Source of the DNA: Tubiluchus corallicola
Taxonomy: Eukaryota; Priapulida; Priapulimorpha; Priapulimorphida; Tubiluchidae
Direction of reading: 5' to 3'
DNA: 64,000 nt
Assembly (NCBI GenBank): GCA_030141605.1
Contig: JAQGDQ010000135.1
Location: forward strand, 184,001 to 248,000
Positions 1-11,667 of the stretch are shown one piece after another. The translations under genes were made by a program, and so were the position numbers. The stretch's first letter is position 1, and each line of letters opens with the position of its first letter. The notes beneath the pieces were generated by a model that was given only the letters and a program-made list of their open reading frames with translations, was not told the origin of the DNA and made no database searches.

Positions 1-150
1 ACTAGCGATGAATTTCAGAATTTGTTCAAAATTGTGACATTTTACACCATGGTAACCCTAGTACTATTTTCTGTCATGCGACACAGCCTTGAAGAATTGC
101 AGAATTCATTAGAAAAATGGTGTATAATAATGATTATATAAAATACTTAC

Positions 151-445
151 AAGCTGTGCATAGAAAAGCTCGTGTAATATCTGTTCGTCATGCAGTGGAT
201 CTTCCATATCACTGATATCATCGGTAACTTTTGGAACTGATTCGGCATGCAATGCATCTTCTCTCTCCTTGTTAGTCAAAAAATCACCCAAAAGCAAATC
301 TACAAATTTGGAATTCAAGTCCAAAGAATCGCTAGGCAACTGATCACTGATGCGTTTCAATTGGCCGGCATGCATCTCATCATTCAGTGCCTGATCGTCA
401 CTGTCCGCTTTTAAAATTTCTAGTAGTAGTTCACAAGACCTGGTG
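151..445 (-). CDS. C2CD3: C2CD3 coding exon (later, after a missing exon)
   Basis: Acceptor TTGTTTAG and donor GTAAGT. Acidic and leucine-rich, 98 codons, including CELLLEILKADSDDQ. The entry phase does not match the exon at 1308-1581, so an intervening exon is inferred. Confidence 0.7.
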
Positions 446-3400
446 CTAAACAAAAAGTTTGTATATGTGAGCACTACTGAGCACTATATGTTATGTGCAC
501 GTGAGCAATAATGTACGGTATCAAAGTTCCGTTTGACTAGATAAGGATAAGATATGTTAATAATTTACTGCAGTTATTGAGCATTATGTATTGAGTGCAA
601 TTAATCATTCTAGGATAAATACCATTTTCAATGTTACAAATGAAGTCAAATTATTAATCGGTAGATTTGCCACACTAAAATAACCAATGGCACAAAAACA
701 AAATGAGATATCCAAGAGCAGTGGGAGTAACACTTCGGCAGAGAAATTCCACACAAAATGTGAAACATTTTACATGAGATTCGGGCAAACAATGATAACC
801 AAGGCCAACAAGCCTTTTTTGCACCCTACTGTGGTAAATGTACTGATTCTTTTGACAGTATTGGCGGTATTGAAAATGCTATTACAGGATTCTTCAATTT
901 ACAAATGTTCGACTTGAAAACCCGACTGCCAATTAAACAAAACCAACTATAACTCACACTTCCTTCTCTTTTTTAAACAAATTAACTTTAAATCATTATC
1001 TGTTTCGATAAATTCATCATAGGCACTGCCATTCTTGGTGCGTGTACAGTACACACACAACTTGCTTTAGCATATTGTTGCACATTGCATGTTGCTTTAG
1101 TATAAGAGCGTCCAATTCTTCTTAAGCTGACGACTACCAGTAATACCGAAATGATCGTCTGCACTCAATAAATAACTTGTTACTTCCTAGAAATAGGTAG
1201 TTTATGTACTTTATTACTATAACACCATTACTTGTCTGGAGATGATAAGTTTGTAAGGAGCGCCATATTAACATTGTTTGACTTTTATTTCTGTTTCAGA
1301 CAAAAACCTAAAACTATGTTATTGTTGCGCTTGAAATGATGGCCAAACGATCTAACATACTCTCTCACTGGCTGACTTCTATCAATTGCACTAACTGATG
1401 TTGACGGCACACATATATCATCATCGATTGTTGTTCTGTTGGCTCTCCAATCAGATTTAAGCATGGCTTTGCGAAGCCTCTTGCCACGCTCTATGGCGTT
1501 GGTTATGATGTCAATAACTTGCACTTCATCACTCTGAGCTCCAGTCCCTTCCATCTGTCTTTGAGGACCTTGAGTCACATTCTGCAATGTACAGCTGCTG
1601 GTAAGCTACTTTTTTACGTAAGACAATGCACATGTGCACCATTATTGCTGCTGCCATGAAGCTTAAGCTCTGGTCAAATTTTGATTTTCTTTGCTTCAGT
1701 TGGACATTTCTTGTGCAAATTTTATGCCAAATATAATTTTGCTGATATTGTTTAATATTTTTAGTTTTTTATTAAATATATTACACAAAAATGTTAGTCT
1801 CTTTAAAAAGGTAAAATATGCCATTTTCAATTAAAATTTAATTAATTAATTAGCTAATTAAAGTTAGTTATAGTTAATTACTTAATGTTAATTAGAGAAT
1901 AACCTCACAAATACAACCGTTTCCTCAATTTAAAAGTTTGACTACAGCAGCTACAGCATGCAGTCATAAAACTCAACTAACTTTCAATTTTCATACAAAA
2001 TTTTAATATAGAAAGATTTTAGCAGATAATCATAAAATCCCATCAAAGAGCTAATACTGTGAATCTACCCCATACGGGAAATATAAAGAATCTTTAAAAT
2101 GAGCAAAGGTACCTTTGATTTAACAGTGAAATCGTCACCTCCAACAGTTGCATTTTCGTTCAATTTGATGAAATATATGATAACATTTATGTTACCAATT
2201 TTCTTCTTTGCCTTCGTTTGAATTGGCAAAATGCTGAAACAGAAACGCTACTATGAAAAAATAAGAAAATAAATAAAAATCACGTGTCATAATATTCGCA
2301 GTTCCGCACTGCAATACTGGAAGACATTAATGTTGATTCATAGTGCTAATGCAATTGTTAGCAGTTGCCATTTTGAAATGCACGACAAGAGCCAGTAAAA
2401 ACGAAATGTGCAAACAAAAATAAAGTTTGTTCAATAGCCATGAAAATCACATGTACTCAACATTCCTTGAAATGAGATTATTAAGTTTTTTGCCCAACTG
2501 CTTGGATACATTGTTTAGAATGAATAGGATACATTTCATGAATATGTTATTTAGAATACAATTTAACATTGCCATAGAATCTGTTTTATTGTATAGATTT
2601 AGAATACTAAGTTACTGTGTTTTGATGCTGCAATATAAAAACTGACTAAGAACTTATTACATAAACAACAACAAGAATGAGAAAGTGACTGGCTTAACAG
2701 TGAAAAAGATCTATTTATAAGAATAATCCAGAAATGTGAAATGAAGCTCTTGGCACAAAGACCAAGTGGTGCGCCAAGAACAAACAGTGCAGTAGGAATG
2801 TGACAAAGTGAACCTTGACTGGTACATTAAGACATCACAATGATGTAAAAATGACGTTTTGCTTTTTACGTCATTATTTTCCTACTATATAACTTCATAT
2901 GACCACATTTATTACAGAGTTTGTACGGTGTAACATTGACATGCATGTAACATTTGTGAGCGCATTGTTTCTTTTGAGACACCCTATACAAATTACAATC
3001 TGTTTAATTTTCTACATACCAATTTAGTGAGCTAATTTTAGACAATCGACCAATGTCCTTTAGCTGCACATATCCCAAGAGCTTTCCAGAATCACCAAGC
3101 ACATCTAATGTCAAACTCCCCATATCTGTATTAAAAAGAACATTATAAACAACATTACTATAATAGTGAGCTTTAACGTTCAAGTCCTGGGCCCTGGTTA
3201 TACTATCAAAAGATATTTTTGCTTGTTTATAACTCGTAGGACAAATAGGACAACAAGTAGGATACTGCTAGCAGAGGAAAGTGTCCCACTTTGTACAAAG
3301 TTAGATAGCTATTTTGATGAATAATCATCGTTATCGCAATAATAAAAAAACTGACAATAGACATCGATTGCTCAGAGCAATAAACGACAATTCAAAAATA

Positions 3401-4057
3401 AAAACTCCAAACCACTAAGAAAATTCACCTTGCAAGTAGGAGGCAAACTGTCTTGGTGCTGATCTTACTGGATATAACACAGCTCTTTTGCCACTGCCAA
3501 TAGTGCGTTTACCATCACAAGAAAATGGGCTGCAATATACAAATGCACAGTTAATGTTCCGTCACTGAATCTACTTTACTTCAAACTAAACACAAATTTT
3601 ACTTACACATTCATACAGATTTAAAAGAATATTATTTCAGAGTATCTAAAAAATTTCATTCACTCCCATTGCTACCTCAAAGTCTATGAAATCTGTGTTA
3701 AATTCATGTTAACTACATCTATAAGTCGTGGTCAAAGGTCAAATGTCCCAATCCAGAAGAAATTTTTATATTCAAAACATTTTAGTCTTTTAGTTCTAAT
3801 TTAATTTAATTAGTTTAGTGACAATAGTTTCTACAAAGTATAACAAATTTAATCCAAGAGGCATAGAAATATATTTACCCCAATGTCACACCTGTTCCAG
3901 TTTCGCCCCACCACAAGCATCTCACGGTAAACTGGCCAGGTTGGCGGGCTAAAGTCATCCACTTTGTTGGGCCAATTTCCAACTTAAGATTACCATATAT
4001 TTCATCATGCACTTGTGGTGGCAGACTAGTTGTTGCATAAACAACACTTCCCCGCAT
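151..4057 (-). CDS. C2CD3: C2CD3-like centriole elongation regulator, N-terminal part (partial, 3' end beyond window)
   Basis: C2CD3 is a large multi-C2-domain protein of the distal centriole, needed for appendage assembly and cilium formation. Coding exons read on the minus strand: 3879-4057, 3429-3529, 3020-3125, 2113-2233, 1308-1581 and 151-445. The first four joins keep phase and give a continuous protein. Family resemblance is by recall: TSLPP near the start, WWGET at residues 49-53, the stretch PRQFASYLQDM, then a C2-like run ending KAKKKIG, and later ITNAIERGKRLRKAM. Exon 1308-1581 ends in phase 1 but exon 151-445 needs two bases, so at least one exon between 446 and 1307 is missing from this model. 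The ATG at 4055-4057 has an in-frame stop 18 bases upstream, unless a TTTAG there is a splice acceptor. The last visible exon ends at a GTAAGT donor (145-150), so the gene continues left of the window. Confidence 0.85.
687..917 (+). CDS. Possible small single-pass membrane protein antisense inside a C2CD3 intron
   Basis: An uninterrupted 76-codon frame with a favourable start context (AACCAATGG). The N-terminal 45 residues are hydrophilic, followed by one hydrophobic segment (about residues 49-66, VVNVLILLTVLAVLKMLL) and a short tail. The motif KANKPF before the segment faintly recalls the NKP motif of SMIM8-type proteins, but I would not assign it. It lies antisense within the C2CD3 gene, in the stretch where a C2CD3 exon is missing. 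It could be a chance frame. Confidence 0.25.
   Translation: MAQKQNEISKSSGSNTSAEKFHTKCETFYMRFGQTMITKANKPFLHPTVVNVLILLTVLAVLKMLLQDSSIYKCST
1308..1581 (-). CDS. C2CD3: C2CD3 coding exon 5
   Basis: Acceptor TTGCAG and donor GTTTTT. Contains DIITNAIERGKRLRKAMLKS, resembling the EQGNKLRNAM region of vertebrate C2CD3. Ends with one spare base. Confidence 0.78.
2113..2233 (-). CDS. C2CD3: C2CD3 coding exon 4
   Basis: Acceptor TTTCAG and donor GTACCT. Encodes KAKKKIGNINVIIYF and closes the first C2-like region; ends in phase 0. Confidence 0.78.
3020..3125 (-). CDS. C2CD3: C2CD3 coding exon 3
   Basis: Acceptor AATACAG and donor GTATGT. Encodes the core C2-like strands DMGSLTLDVLGDSGKLLGYV. Phase fits. 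Confidence 0.82.
3429..3529 (-). CDS. C2CD3: C2CD3 coding exon 2
   Basis: Acceptor TTGCAG at 3530-3535 and donor GTGAAT. Encodes a basic stretch followed by PRQFASYLQ; phase fits both neighbours. Confidence 0.82.
3879..4057 (-). CDS. C2CD3: C2CD3 coding exon 1
   Basis: 59 codons plus 2 bases from the proposed ATG; contains TSLPP and WWGET. The donor GTAAAT lies at 3878-3873. Confidence 0.82.
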
Positions 4058-6553
4058 TGTAATTGTGGGTCTAAACTAGCTTTTTATCATTGTCTACAAA
4101 TGGAAAAAAGTTTAACTATAAAAAATAAACAGCACTTTCAGAAATTACAATTTAGCTAATATTGCAGTAATAAAGATGTGATACTGGATTTATTGACATG
4201 AGTTTACCAGGCTGAATGCAAAACAACAGTAATTGAAACACTGAACATTATGGTCCTGAACAATTGTGCAAATGTCTAAGCAATTAAATGCTTATTAACA
4301 TATCTACACTGCAAATCCTGTAAAACATTTTGTCTGTGATCTTGTTGGTCAGTAAAAATATGTAATTCTGAATTTGAAGACTGCTGAAAAATGATGTAAT
4401 AGAAGTCAAAGGCAAAATGTTTTTGTTTAAAGGAAAATCGGATTCCATCTTAAACTATAGATCAAAACAATCTACCCTATACAGTGTAGTTTGAATTTAT
4501 GTTGACGTTTTCGTACGTATTTGAAATAGGTGATAGGTGGTTTGTGCCATTAAAGCCCTATTACAGCAGGCACAGCGAGATTTTGTGACGCTTTCCAAGT
4601 TTTGAATAATGGAGAAGAAACTAGTCACTGTTTACCTGCATTTTGAGCATTCTAAGACAACTAGGTTACACATTCAACAATTTTGATTATTCTAGTTTCT
4701 AATTTATCACTTGACATTCAATAGTTATTCTAGGGTTATTTCATGATGCACATCTGTCGTTAGTTAACTGTAGTTCCTTATTTAATTTAGTGTGGCATCT
4801 AAATACACTTTCTTCACAAAATATTTTCAAAACTATCATTTGTATTATCACTATCAGTATAATGTGTGTTTGTCAAGTTAATAAAGATTGTTATATTAAC
4901 TAGTTACTAGTAAAATAGCTTAACGTACCAAGAAACGTTAAAGTAATTGCGGCTTGTAATTAACAGCCAAGCTCCAGTACTATAAAAATTTTATTTTATA
5001 AATTATCATTATTTTTATTTATACAAATTTTAGTCTACGTTTCAGTGACGGAAATAAATTTCACATGTCGATGACTTTCGACAATTCCGTCTAAATGTTT
5101 TCCTACTAAGTTTACAGCTATCAAGTTATGAACTCATTCGAAAAAATAGTAAAAAAATGCTGAAAGTCAACATTTTTTATAAAATTTTAAATTGCTAACA
5201 CAAACCGCTCCAAATGATTAGTGATCAACCTTAAAGATTGATTTCCCTTCTTCGCGACGATCCATCGAACGAAGACCCAATTTGTACGAGCCGAAGATTG
5301 CTTCTCTTTCTTATTAGTGTGTTCGGTAAATTTCAGGGTTTGTAGTGTTTGAGTCGAATTTTGTGTTTTTTAACCCTTGCATTATAAAATGAATCAACCA
5401 AAAACAAAAACTGTCATTTTAGCGGAACTTCAGTGCTAGCTGTTTTGATTAGGTTATTCTACTTGTGCAGTGAAAACATAAAATTTGTCAGTGCACAATT
5501 AGTGGACTAAGAATAATACTCAACATGCATTATTATCAGAATTAAATCACACAAAGAAGCTTGAAATAAAAAATGTACATGAAACGTACAATAAAAAGGC
5601 ATCACATCGTATCTCTTCAGTAATAAGTAGCCGATGATGAACACATGATTAATCTTCATTTTAACTTTATTCTGCTCTTTGGACATCAAGCCTTCAGAAA
5701 AGTCTTGGCTTATATAGTACTTTTATGTTGATCTAACTTTCAAGTGCTTGCCTTAATTTGGTACTATAAATGGGAGTATGGTAGCAAAGTATAACAAGTA
5801 AGATGGAGTATAAATTTAGTCTATAAATGAGTCTTAAAAGTCAGAGTAAGCCTAATGTGGTATGATTATTAGTATAACTGCCCAGAAAGCCAAATGTCTT
5901 GGGTTCGAGTACCAGAAGTGGTGCAAAATTTTTCAGACTCCTATTTAGTATTGTGTTCATGCATTTGCCTGATCTTAACTGTGACCGAAGCCGATTTATC
6001 ATTAATGATCTATGATTTAGTTTTCCCCATACATAGAACTGGGATAGTTTCTTGTGAATTTTTACTGAGAGTCCAAAACTTTGTCAAATTTTTCGGTTGG
6101 TTGGTACCATTCATGCCATCCGTCAATGTTTTTCTGCATTTTGTCACTTAGATAAAGAAATGTCATTGAGATCGGACAATCAGTAACAAATTCACCATTC
6201 TAGTATTGTTTTATTGGTGTTTAAATGTGAGCAAATCTTACAGAAATTATTATAAATATGCATACTATGCTACAGACCAGTGGTTTCATGGAAATGAAAG
6301 GTTTATTATATGATTAAACAGTTTGAAGTATCGTCTTTCACTCACTGAATGAGTTGAATTCCGACTGGTTTGTATCTCCAAGTCAACCAAATTTAAAGAA
6401 TTTGTAAAAATGACCCACATGGGTATTCATTGCCACTTGTACTGAATGATATGTATATAGGTGCAAAATTTTTCAGATTTTCTAAATTGTGCATTTATTT
6501 GATTGATTATTGCTGTTTTAGCTTGCCTGGGTGAACATGCTTTTCAGTACGCC
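4058..6553. other. Divergent intergenic spacer between C2CD3 and ASB1
   Basis: No convincing coding region. A locally CpG-richer patch near 5230-5310 could be a shared promoter. A possible first ASB1 exon is at 5827-5845 (MSLKSQ, donor A|GTAAGC, phase-compatible with an acceptor TTTTAG at 6516-6521), which would extend ASB1 upstream of the ATG at 6554. Next to it, 5846-5912 has a degenerate tRNA-like head with a B-box-like GGTTCGAGTACC, so the exon is uncertain. An 18-bp direct repeat sits at 5920-5937 and 6460-6477. Confidence 0.5.
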
Positions 6554-6788
6554 ATGTATCGATGGGTAAAAATGACACATGCACTTGGCAGAGGTGAAGA
6601 TGGTGATGAAGAAGAACCAGTCTGGCAGTGGACTGGTCCAATACATGACAGTGACCCACTGCTTCATCAGGCTTCGTACTTGGGAGATGTGAATAAAGTT
6701 CAAGAATTGCTTCAAGACAGCGAATGTGGAAAAATGATCAATACTAAGAATAGATTAGGCTGCACACCACTACGACTGGCTGCAACAG
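6554..6788 (+). CDS. ASB1: ASB1 exon 1 (from the first ATG after the acceptor)
   Basis: Acidic linker GEDGDEEEP, then the first repeat with LLHQASYLGDV. It ends at a GC donor; the next exon restores the expected TAGH. Confidence 0.8.
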
Positions 6789-9700
6789 GCACGTATTCTC
6801 ATGTCATCTGTGGTGGAGAAAGATGCGTACATTTTATAACTTGTTTGCTCTCAACTGTTGTATTTCATAAGAAGTTGTCACATAAATTTGCCAACTTAGT
6901 AGGATTCTAATCTTACTATATTAATGTGCGAGGATAATTTTTACCAAATTGTGCATTGCAACTCCTGATTAAGTTAAAATGATGGTGCCTGAAATTAGTT
7001 TTTTACAACTAAGAGAACATTGATTGTTGTTTGAGTTGATTGTCACACTCCCTAGCTAGTTGGCCGTACGAGTACTTTGTATTTTTTAATCACTGCTAAG
7101 ATCATGTACTTCATTTTGTAGCTGGACATCTCGCCTGCGTTGCAGTTCTTATCGAAGCCGGTGCCGAGGTAAACATACCTGATGTAAAGTCACAAACTCC
7201 GCTTTATGTAGCTGTGAAAAATCATCACTTGGAATGTTTGAAGCATCTGTTGGATAGTAGAGCAAATCCTAATGGTGATGCAAATTGCTTGTGTACACCG
7301 CTGTATATTGCTTCAATGGATGGATATATAGATGGCGTGAAGGTAAGGCTTCTTTTATTTTTTCTACATACCAGTTGTGCAACACCATATTTGTGGCATT
7401 ATTGATTTGCTGACATTAATTTAAATGAATGTCATTTGGAGTCAGGTTTCGAGGAGTCGATAAATATCCGACTGCGACTGAGCTCAAACAATGTGTTATA
7501 AAACAATGTTGCATTATTACTGATGCAACTGAAACTGAAGCAATGAACTTTTTCTTCAAGTAATGGAAACTACTTTCAGTTAATTAAATACTCCTGTCTT
7601 GAGGATCAGCTCCCACTAACTTATTCAGCCTTACTTAAGGATTCTCATATAAAATCTATTGGAACTGAATGAGCCAAGTTAGTAACATGTCTTAAAGTCA
7701 GGAGTCAGTGTTAGAAATGGAGTTGGGTTTGGAGTCAGAGTCAATAGGCTTTCCGGACTGACTCTAAAATCCTTATGTTATAGTTTTGGATTATATTTTT
7801 GCATTATGCCTCAACAAACTTTATTTAAAATCTGCTTTAAATTCAAGAGACAACTCAAGCCTTCCATGAGGCTTTATCACCGGCTGTAAATAACAGACTA
7901 GAACAACATATCAGAGATTAATACCCCACTTCTAAATACCATATCCCAAGGCAGGGCAACAATAAGTACCATTTTTAAAGTCTTTTGTATGATCTGGCTG
8001 CAATATCGAACTAACGATCTCCCAGACAGAAAGCAGATGCATTACCATTAGACTAAACCAGCTCAGTAGCTATCACTTCAGTATCTATACTTTTTAAATT
8101 AATTTCAGTTTTATCATCAGCTGTTGGCTGTCGTAATTCTGCAAATTTTAGTTATTAGTATTATACTTCTATTGCTTTCCATTACTTATAAATTAGCATC
8201 AATCAAGCAAACTTTTGCTTTTGATCTTTTTAGGAATTGGTCAGACACGGTGCTGATCTGGACACATCTCAAATACATGTAGGGTCATTTATCAGTACTC
8301 CACTTTATATCAGTATTGCATACCAACGCTTAGACTGTTTCAAAGCTCTATTACAGGTGTGTACATGCTATTTGTTTTTGCCGAAGCTGCATCAGCACTA
8401 TTCGTGCATTAAGTCATTTGCAAAATGCAGCAGTTACAAGTGTACAGTTTGTTTGACAGCTAATTAGTTAATGAAGAAAAGCACTGAAAAGTAGTGAGCC
8501 AGTTGGCACTTGATGTTTCGACATAATCTTTTCGTTGGGCTATAAACCCATACTGCACAGTGAATCTGAAATTCCATTCTTAAAGTATTAAATTTTGGCT
8601 TTTCAAGTTAAGAACTATTGCTGAGATGTGGTTATTTAATTTGATTAAACTAGTTTACCTTGCATTCTTTACAGCATGTAATTGTGACTAGTGTTTCTGG
8701 TGTAATCTTGGCCAGCATTTACTTGTACTGATATTTGCTGAATAAAATTGAATGCAGAATGAGTAGTAATGTATTTTATTGACAAACATTATTTTTTGTT
8801 GAGTATTAGCTTTCTCATCTAAGTTATCTTATTAAAAAAAACTAGTACATGCCTATACATTTATCTTTATCAGTTTGGGTAAATTAGTCGCTTCTCATCT
8901 TGCGCTTACAGGTTAATCGAATTACCTGTCAGCCTCTGCCGAGTTCAGTACTTGTTCTAGGCTGTCACTTGCCATATGTATCCTGGTTGTTTACTTTGCA
9001 GAAGGAGGACGTATATACATCCAAATGTGACGGATACACCTCTGACATTTTAGTGGTTCATCTTACAGTTTTGGCTTTGATAATGAGCTAGGCTGAGGTC
9101 ACACTGCAAGTGTGTTGTTGAGGAAGCCCTACCTGCGGGCTGGATTTTGCCTTGCAATCTGCCAAAACGAATTAGAAAGTCATTTCCTTTACTGGATTTC
9201 TTACTGGGGTGTATGTATTTGTAGGTGTAAGATTGTACAGCCTTATAAATGTTACATTTTTTCAGGCTGGTGCCGATCCCGATTATGGTTGCGAAATTGC
9301 GATCATGTGTAAGCGGCACTTGCCAAATTGTCAGTCGCTATTCCATGCCGTTGTACTGAAATCCTGCAGCTGGCAGTTTGCTGAATTGTTGAGAAATTTC
9401 GGTGCCAATCTGTGGATTCGTGACGATAAGGGAAGATTGGCGGTTGATTTACCGGAAGAAAATTCTGAGTGCAAGAAGTATCTGTTAGGTGTCATAGGTC
9501 TGTATTGAATGCAATTATTAATGTAATTAAATTGTATTTTTATTGGACTAGTCAGGTACTTGTTCTGCACAGCTTAAAGTATCTAATAATCTGAAAATTA
9601 AGATATTCCCAAGCAAAAGTTTATTTTTTTTTATCTTAGCTTGCATGAACTATCACTTTGCACTTATTGATAGTTCTGTTGTTTCCTTTGACAGCATTGA

Positions 9701-10223
9701 TGTCAAATACTCACTTTTAATAAGTTATGCTTAACTTGAAATGGACTGCTAAATTGTGATTAGCTTCCATAAGATATTTAAGACAGCACTGCATAGGGGC
9801 CACTGCCAGTGACAAATAAAGAAATTGCTAAATGTGCCAAAAATTTTACAAAATGTTGCACATTGCCATTGATATTACTTGAATCGTAAATCGAAAAATA
9901 TATTTTCACTTTAATATGTGCTTTTATGATCTTTCAAAAGAAAAAAACAGAAAAAGAATGTTTACAGACAAAAGCTTGCAGATGATAAACTTACTGTTTC
10001 TGTTGGTCGTCAGTTGTACTAGTATGTACTGATAATGTGTATTGTGTGTCTTAATTTCCAAGTTGATATAGAGAATGTTGCATGTATTTCAGGACAACCA
10101 CTTTGTCTTACATATCAATGCCGGATACAACTTCGCAGGTATCTGGGGCGAACACAACTGTCTGTGTTACAAAACATCGCCTTGCCAAAGAAAATAGTGG
10201 ACTTTTTAGGATATAACGATTAA
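6554..10223 (+). CDS. ASB1: ASB1-like ankyrin repeat and SOCS box protein
   Basis: ASB proteins are substrate receptors of Cullin-5 E3 ubiquitin ligases; ankyrin repeats bind the target and the SOCS box binds Elongin B/C and Cul5. Exons are 6554-6788, 7122-7342, 8234-8356, 9266-9497 and 10093-10223, all phase-consistent, giving 313 residues (human ASB1 has 335). The repeat cores CTPLRLAATAGH, QTPLYVAVKNHHLECLKHLL, STPLYISIAYQRLDCFKALL and the linker AGADPDYGC follow ASB1 order closely. The C-terminal SOCS box has a BC-box LTYQCRIQL and a Cul5-box-like ALPKKIVDFLGY. Intron 1 uses a GC donor (CAG|GCACGT). The exon 4 donor could instead be at 9489, three residues shorter. The true start may lie in an upstream exon, since exon 1 is open back to an acceptor ending at 6521. 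Confidence 0.88.
7122..7342 (+). CDS. ASB1: ASB1 exon 2
   Basis: Acceptor TTTTGTAG, donor GTAAGG. Two ankyrin repeats, including IEAGAEVNIPDVKSQTPLY. Confidence 0.9.
7915..8064 (-). repeat. tRNA-derived SINE, copy 1
   Basis: On the minus strand a tRNA-like head with an A-box-like GGTTTAGTCTAATGG and a B-box-like TTAGTTCGATATT is followed by a body containing GACTTTAAAAATGGT and TGTTGCCCTGCC. The same head-body order and words recur on the plus strand at about 28727-28890. It sits in ASB1 intron 2. Confidence 0.7.
8234..8356 (+). CDS. ASB1: ASB1 exon 3
   Basis: Acceptor TTTTTAG, donor GTGTGT; 41 codons starting ELVRHGADLD. Confidence 0.88.
9266..9497 (+). CDS. ASB1: ASB1 exon 4
   Basis: Acceptor TTTTTTCAG. 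Includes AGADPDYG and AELLRNFGANLWIRDDKGR. The donor at 9498 (GTCTGT) or 9489 (GTGTCA) gives the same phase. Confidence 0.85.
10093..10223 (+). CDS. ASB1: ASB1 exon 5 (SOCS box and stop)
   Basis: Acceptor TATTTCAG; encodes the SOCS box and ends FLGYND then TAA. A possible poly(A) signal ATTAAA is at 10431-10436. Confidence 0.88.
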
Positions 10224-10450
10224 GTGGTCGTTACTGGTGTCTATTGTTTTTGACAGTTTTTACTTGTTGATGCTATTTACAATTATATGCAGATATTTAT
10301 TGGATATTGTTTAATTAATTATGATGTGATTGTCAATCTCATTGATGTGCTGGCAAAAAATAGTTTAGAGTTCCCCAAAACCTTTATTTGAAGAGTCCTT
10401 AGCACAGCATATTAGTGTCTTTATCAGGGAATTAAAATGGATTAAGATTG

Positions 10451-10883
10451 ATTACACTCATATCTCGGTTTGCCGGACAAAAGTGGGGAGACGTCATTCC
10501 AAATTTGCCGTATTGTCCGTATTTTCCAATACTAAACTAATACAGTAGGCCCTGCATGTTAGACTCATGGTAATGTAGAATCAGTCGCCTAATTATCTCA
10601 AAAACATCTAGTAGGGCCATTCCTATGCAAAAGTATATAAAAACTGTAGGCAATTGACTCAATTAACTCCACATAATTGATTCTATCTTTTTATAATAGA
10701 GACATATATGTGGTTACACTTATGTACGTGATGTAAATAAAATGACAACCTGCCAACTAGCAGCCAATTCGCGAAATAATGGACTGTGTCCGTATTATGC
10801 GGGACTTTTAATGGACCAGATTTTGTCCAAATTTTCCGATATCCATGAAAGCGAGATCCGGCAAACCGAGATATGAGTGTAAT
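10451..10883. mobile_element. Non-autonomous Tc1/mariner-pogo (Tigger)-like element
   Basis: A perfect 27-bp inverted repeat bounds the element: 10451-10477, with core CACTCATATCTCGGTTTGCC, and its reverse complement at 10857-10883. TA dinucleotides immediately outside the CACTCATAT core fit a TA target duplication. The interior has no long reading frame. The CTCGG..GCCGGAC terminus resembles Tigger/pogo ends by recall. Confidence 0.75.
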
Positions 10884-11667
10884 TTTAGGTCCCCGATAAA
10901 GATATTAATATTCTGAAATGCATTTGACTCGTCGAAAAAAGAAACTCATTAAACTCTTCAAATAAAGCATTTGATGTCTTTTAAGTTATGATGTGGCTGC
11001 TATCTGAAATAATTATAATTCTTAGACTGGGGAATTTAAAGTAGCTCAGCGTCTGGAATTGAACTCACAGCCTTTACTTCAGTTATTCCACTGGACTAAT
11101 ACTAGTCACGAGTTCTGGTTGCTGGTTTTTTGAATCTCCAACATTAAAATTAGTGCTACGGCAGATTAATAGTCTAAAATATATTAGACTTATTGCTATG
11201 TATTTTTTTTGTATTTTGTGGAGTTTCCATTTTTACAGATTCTTAATGTTTTTTTGTAATTACATAAGTTCAATGTTATACTATTGTGAAGTGCAGTTGA
11301 GAAAAATGCTGATTTTATTTGCTCATGGAAAAAGGCTTTAGACAGCAGTTTAACTTTAAGCTGTACTTGTGAGTGTGAACGTGGCGTGTCTTATATTATA
11401 CTAGCTGGGTGTTCACTTAAGTTCAACGTTTGAATGCAGAATTTTATCACTGTATGTTACTATAGAAATTTGAGTGTGCTTAGCACTACTGTTTATTAAA
11501 AGTTTTTTCTTATTTGTTTGTACTGTGATTGAGATGAATTAATAAGTTATGACTTTTGAATAGTAATAAAGTGTAATGCAGTGCCTGTTGTAGCTCTTTT
11601 AGTTGTCTGTGCCAGCCATGTTGGCTATTTAAAATTAGTTAGGAGCTCTTTTTAAATTGCACGCACA

